From: Candidatus Rifleibacteriota bacterium | GTDB taxonomy: Bacteria > Muiribacteriota > Ozemobacteria > Ozemobacterales > Ozemobacteraceae | Direction of reading: 5' to 3' | Length of the DNA stretch: 44,273 bases | NCBI GenBank assembly: GCA_012520995.1 | Contig: JAAYNI010000080.1 | Span: 89,823-134,095 of the forward strand | Shown: one piece after another, positions 42,932 through 44,273 of the stretch | How the letters are laid out: every line of letters begins with the position of its first letter | Position numbering within the stretch: the stretch's first letter is position 1 | Notes under the pieces: model-generated | Database searches by the model: none | The model's input: the letters and a program-made list of their open reading frames with translations, nothing else | What the model was told of the DNA's origin: nothing | Program-made: the position numbers and the translations under genes

Positions 42932-43000
42932 GTAGAGCCTGATCTGCGCCATGACGTTTTGTTCGTTTTCCGGAACGTTCATGTTGACAGTTTCAGACAT
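42776..43000 (-). CDS. Small coiled-coil protein, convergent overlap
   Basis: A 74-residue minus-strand frame with GGGAG 8 bases before its ATG: MSETVNMNVPENEQNVMAQI, then a long helix with heptad-like spacing (LYSELTERSLDMIEKLIQQG ... EVKKIQSKLHDLEVKSNYWRTRMMKYL). It shares 156 bases with the end of the convergent M48 gene. The good ribosome site and helical composition make it a likely real gene. Compared with neighbours it uses more G/C-ending codons. No family recognised. Confidence 0.55.
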   Translation of the reverse strand: MSETVNMNVPENEQNVMAQIRLYSELTERSLDMIEKLIQQGYAMNSAEVKKIQSKLHDLEVKSNYWRTRMMKYL

Positions 43001-43245
43001 ATATATTCTCCCGATAGCTTATTTGCTATAGGCCTTATCGGCAGAATTTAAACTTCTCTTAACCATTTAACGGCAAATGCGTTCAACTATGAAACACACA
43101 GGCACAAACCTGCAGGGAGTAGGGGTTAGGGATTAGTTGTTAGATCACTGTCCACTGTTTTTCAGCATGAAAAAAACAGCAGCCTTGACGTTAAAAAAAA
43201 ATCGTCTATATTGTAAGCGAATAGACTTGAGCGAGGTAAAAGCAA

Positions 43246-43890
43246 ATGAAAATAAAAACATCCGGTTTTACTCTGATGGAAATCATGGTTGTTATTATAG
43301 TTGTGGCAGTTTTAGCTTCAGTCGCAGGTCCCATGATCGGTTCTGTAACAGACCAAGGCAGAGAATCCGCCACAAAATCTAAGATGTCTTCTCTAAAAAG
43401 CGCGATCATAGCTTATAAAAATGATATAGGAAGATATCCAAGTTGTGGGGATCCCAAGCAAGCAGCCTCTTATGATGCTTCAAAAATTCTTCAAGATACT
43501 GAAGAAGGAAATGTTCTTGCAACCGATGAATGGGACACTATGTTTAGTACCGCTGAAGCTGGAGACAAAGTTCCTAAAGCCACTTATAGCAAAAAATGGA
43601 CCGGTCCTTACATGGACAGCCTCCCAGCAGATTTTATGTTTGACTCTTGGGGCAATAGAATCCAATATCTAGTCCATGATAAAAACCTTTATCTTTGGTC
43701 TCCTGGAGCAGACAATATTTATAACGTTACTAACTTCCCCAACGGCGGAACAGATGATAATGATGACATTATAGTTTCGATAGCCAGATTTCGAACAAGC
43801 TTTCAGAAAAAATCACAAGTTATAGATTTAAATGGTAATTCAGCTGTCCTTGATTTTAGCTCTGCTACTAGTTTTCCTGGAACAATATAA
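43246..43890 (+). CDS. Type II secretion pseudopilin, GspG-like
   Basis: A 214-residue protein with GAGGT about 10 bases before its ATG. The short leader MKIKTSG is followed by the class III motif FTLMEIMVVIIVVAVLASVAGPMI, with Phe+1 and Glu+5 of the mature protein. The globular part has the GspG pattern: KMSSLKSAIIAYKNDIGRYPS, KWTGPYMDSLPADFMFDSWGNRIQYL, LYLWSPGADNIYN, and the calcium-site-like GGTDDNDDIIVSI. It is processed by prepilin peptidase and is the major subunit of the type II secretion pseudopilus or a related pilin. No other secretion genes follow; the pseudopilins at 18810 and 19487 are 24 kb away. A terminator follows, so it is a single-gene unit. Confidence 0.92.
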   Translation: MKIKTSGFTLMEIMVVIIVVAVLASVAGPMIGSVTDQGRESATKSKMSSLKSAIIAYKNDIGRYPSCGDPKQAASYDASKILQDTEEGNVLATDEWDTMFSTAEAGDKVPKATYSKKWTGPYMDSLPADFMFDSWGNRIQYLVHDKNLYLWSPGADNIYNVTNFPNGGTDDNDDIIVSIARFRTSFQKKSQVIDLNGNSAVLDFSSATSFPGTI

Positions 43891-43945
43891 TCACAGAGAA
43901 ATAACTTAATAGGCAATATTAACTATATTTCTCTGATAACCAACT

Positions 43946-43981
43946 ACTTCCGAGGGCATAAAAAACCTCGGAGTTTTTTTT
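43946..43981 (+). terminator. Rho-independent terminator of the GspG-like gene
   Basis: TCCGAGG (43949-43955) pairs with CCTCGGA (43966-43972), followed by GTTTTTTTT. It is 59 bases after the stop. Confidence 0.85.
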
Positions 43982-44005
43982 ATTAGAGCTTCATATCTTT
44001 CGCAA

Positions 44006-44034
44006 TTGACAAATATTGCCCTTTAGAATATATT
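44006..44034 (+). promoter_or_regulatory. Sigma-70-type promoter for the ferredoxin-like gene
   Basis: TTGACA (44006-44011) and TATATT (44029-44034) are spaced by exactly 17 bases, close to the vegetative consensus. The predicted start of transcription, near 44041, leaves a 167-base leader that contains repeat sequence (TTAGTTCTAAACTATTTCGC). Confidence 0.7.
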
Positions 44035-44050
44035 AGTAATTACTAATATA
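44029..44050. promoter_or_regulatory. Perfect 22-base palindromic operator over the -10 and start site
   Basis: TATATTAGTAA is followed directly by its exact reverse complement TTACTAATATA. It covers the -10 and reaches past the predicted +1, the classic position for a repressor of the MarR, TetR or similar type. The regulator is not identified. Confidence 0.65.
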
Positions 44051-44207
44051 CTAATCTAAAAAAAACAAATAAAACTCTTTCGAATCATCAACTAATTAAA
44101 ATGTTTTTGCTTGATTATTTAGTTCTAAACTATTTCGCCACCCACTAACTATAAAAGAGTTCTATAGACATAAATCTTTTCAAACTTAAAATTACGGAGC
44201 GTCAAAT

Positions 44208-44273
44208 ATGTCAAAAGCCAAGAAGAAAGCTGTAGTAGCAGACCATTGCGTATCCTGCGGGACATGTGTAAAA
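44208..44273 (+). CDS. 4Fe-4S ferredoxin-like protein, 5' end only
   Basis: Twenty-two codons are present before the window ends: MSKAKKKAVVADHCVSCGTC and VK, with GGAG about 9 bases before the ATG. CVSCGTCVK is the start of a ferredoxin-type CxxCxxC cluster motif. A small electron carrier or an iron-sulfur subunit is likely, possibly a partner of PFOR. The rest of the protein lies outside. Confidence 0.75.
   Translation, partial: MSKAKKKAVVADHCVSCGTCVK

Noticed and set aside
1-44273. tRNA genes, rRNA, transposase or integrase genes
   Set aside because: None was recognised on either strand by eye; a tRNA or covariance scan would be needed to exclude small RNAs.

Overview
The window looks like chromosome of an anaerobic, diderm, moderately AT-rich bacterium. 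It has signal peptidase II lipoboxes, a KdsD/KpsF-type sugar isomerase used in LPS or capsule synthesis, type IV pilus/type II secretion pseudopilins, a homodimeric pyruvate:ferredoxin oxidoreductase, sigma-54 control, ThyX instead of ThyA, and a FlgD-like C-terminal domain on a giant secreted protein. No rRNA, tRNA, CRISPR array, transposase or phage gene was seen. The phylum cannot be fixed from the sequence; the mix of pilins, TIG-domain lipoproteins, FloA and PFOR only weakly suggests an uncultivated lineage such as Riflebacteria.

Layout. 1-9.4 kb (minus strand): a HEAT-like protein running off the left edge, a secreted M48-like protein without zinc ligands, a TPR lipoprotein and a 1974-residue Ig-repeat surface protein. 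9.8-12.8 kb (plus): a TIG-domain lipoprotein with a degenerate peptidase-like C-terminus, coupled to a short FloA-like membrane protein. 12.8-15.2 kb (minus): a HemW-like radical SAM protein and a glycosyltransferase. 15.3-16.3 kb: two Hsp20 genes behind a near-perfect sigma-54 promoter. 16.8-18.6 kb: an ACT-domain protein plus UPF0210 operon behind a terminator-like leader hairpin. 18.8-20.0 kb: pseudopilin-like genes. 20.2-25.0 kb: a membrane-protein cluster with a secreted 2H phosphoesterase-like protein, three graded FloA paralogues, a Q/P/R-rich small protein and a degenerate acyltransferase-like protein. 25.6-29.2 kb: PFOR. 29.7-35.4 kb (minus): TrkH, TrkA, chorismate mutase, ThyX, L31, a STAS protein and a stand-alone sigma-54 activator. 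35.5-39.2 kb (plus): ornithine carbamoyltransferase, formiminotransferase-cyclodeaminase, KdsD. 39.7-44.3 kb: a long GAPDH-like enzyme, an intact M48 membrane peptidase overlapping a convergent small gene, a GspG-type pseudopilin, and the first codons of a ferredoxin-like gene behind a promoter with a palindromic operator.

The most unusual material lies between and at the ends of genes. Several families of short degenerate repeats fill nearly every intergenic region and in five genes supply the first or last codons. Three gaps hold a modular element with the same outer bases but different, still self-complementary, stems, which points to a conserved folded structure. Other notable points are the four FloA relatives of graded length, three enzyme-like proteins that have lost catalytic residues, and a sigma-54 promoter with upstream palindromes on a heat-shock operon in the same window as a matching type of activator.
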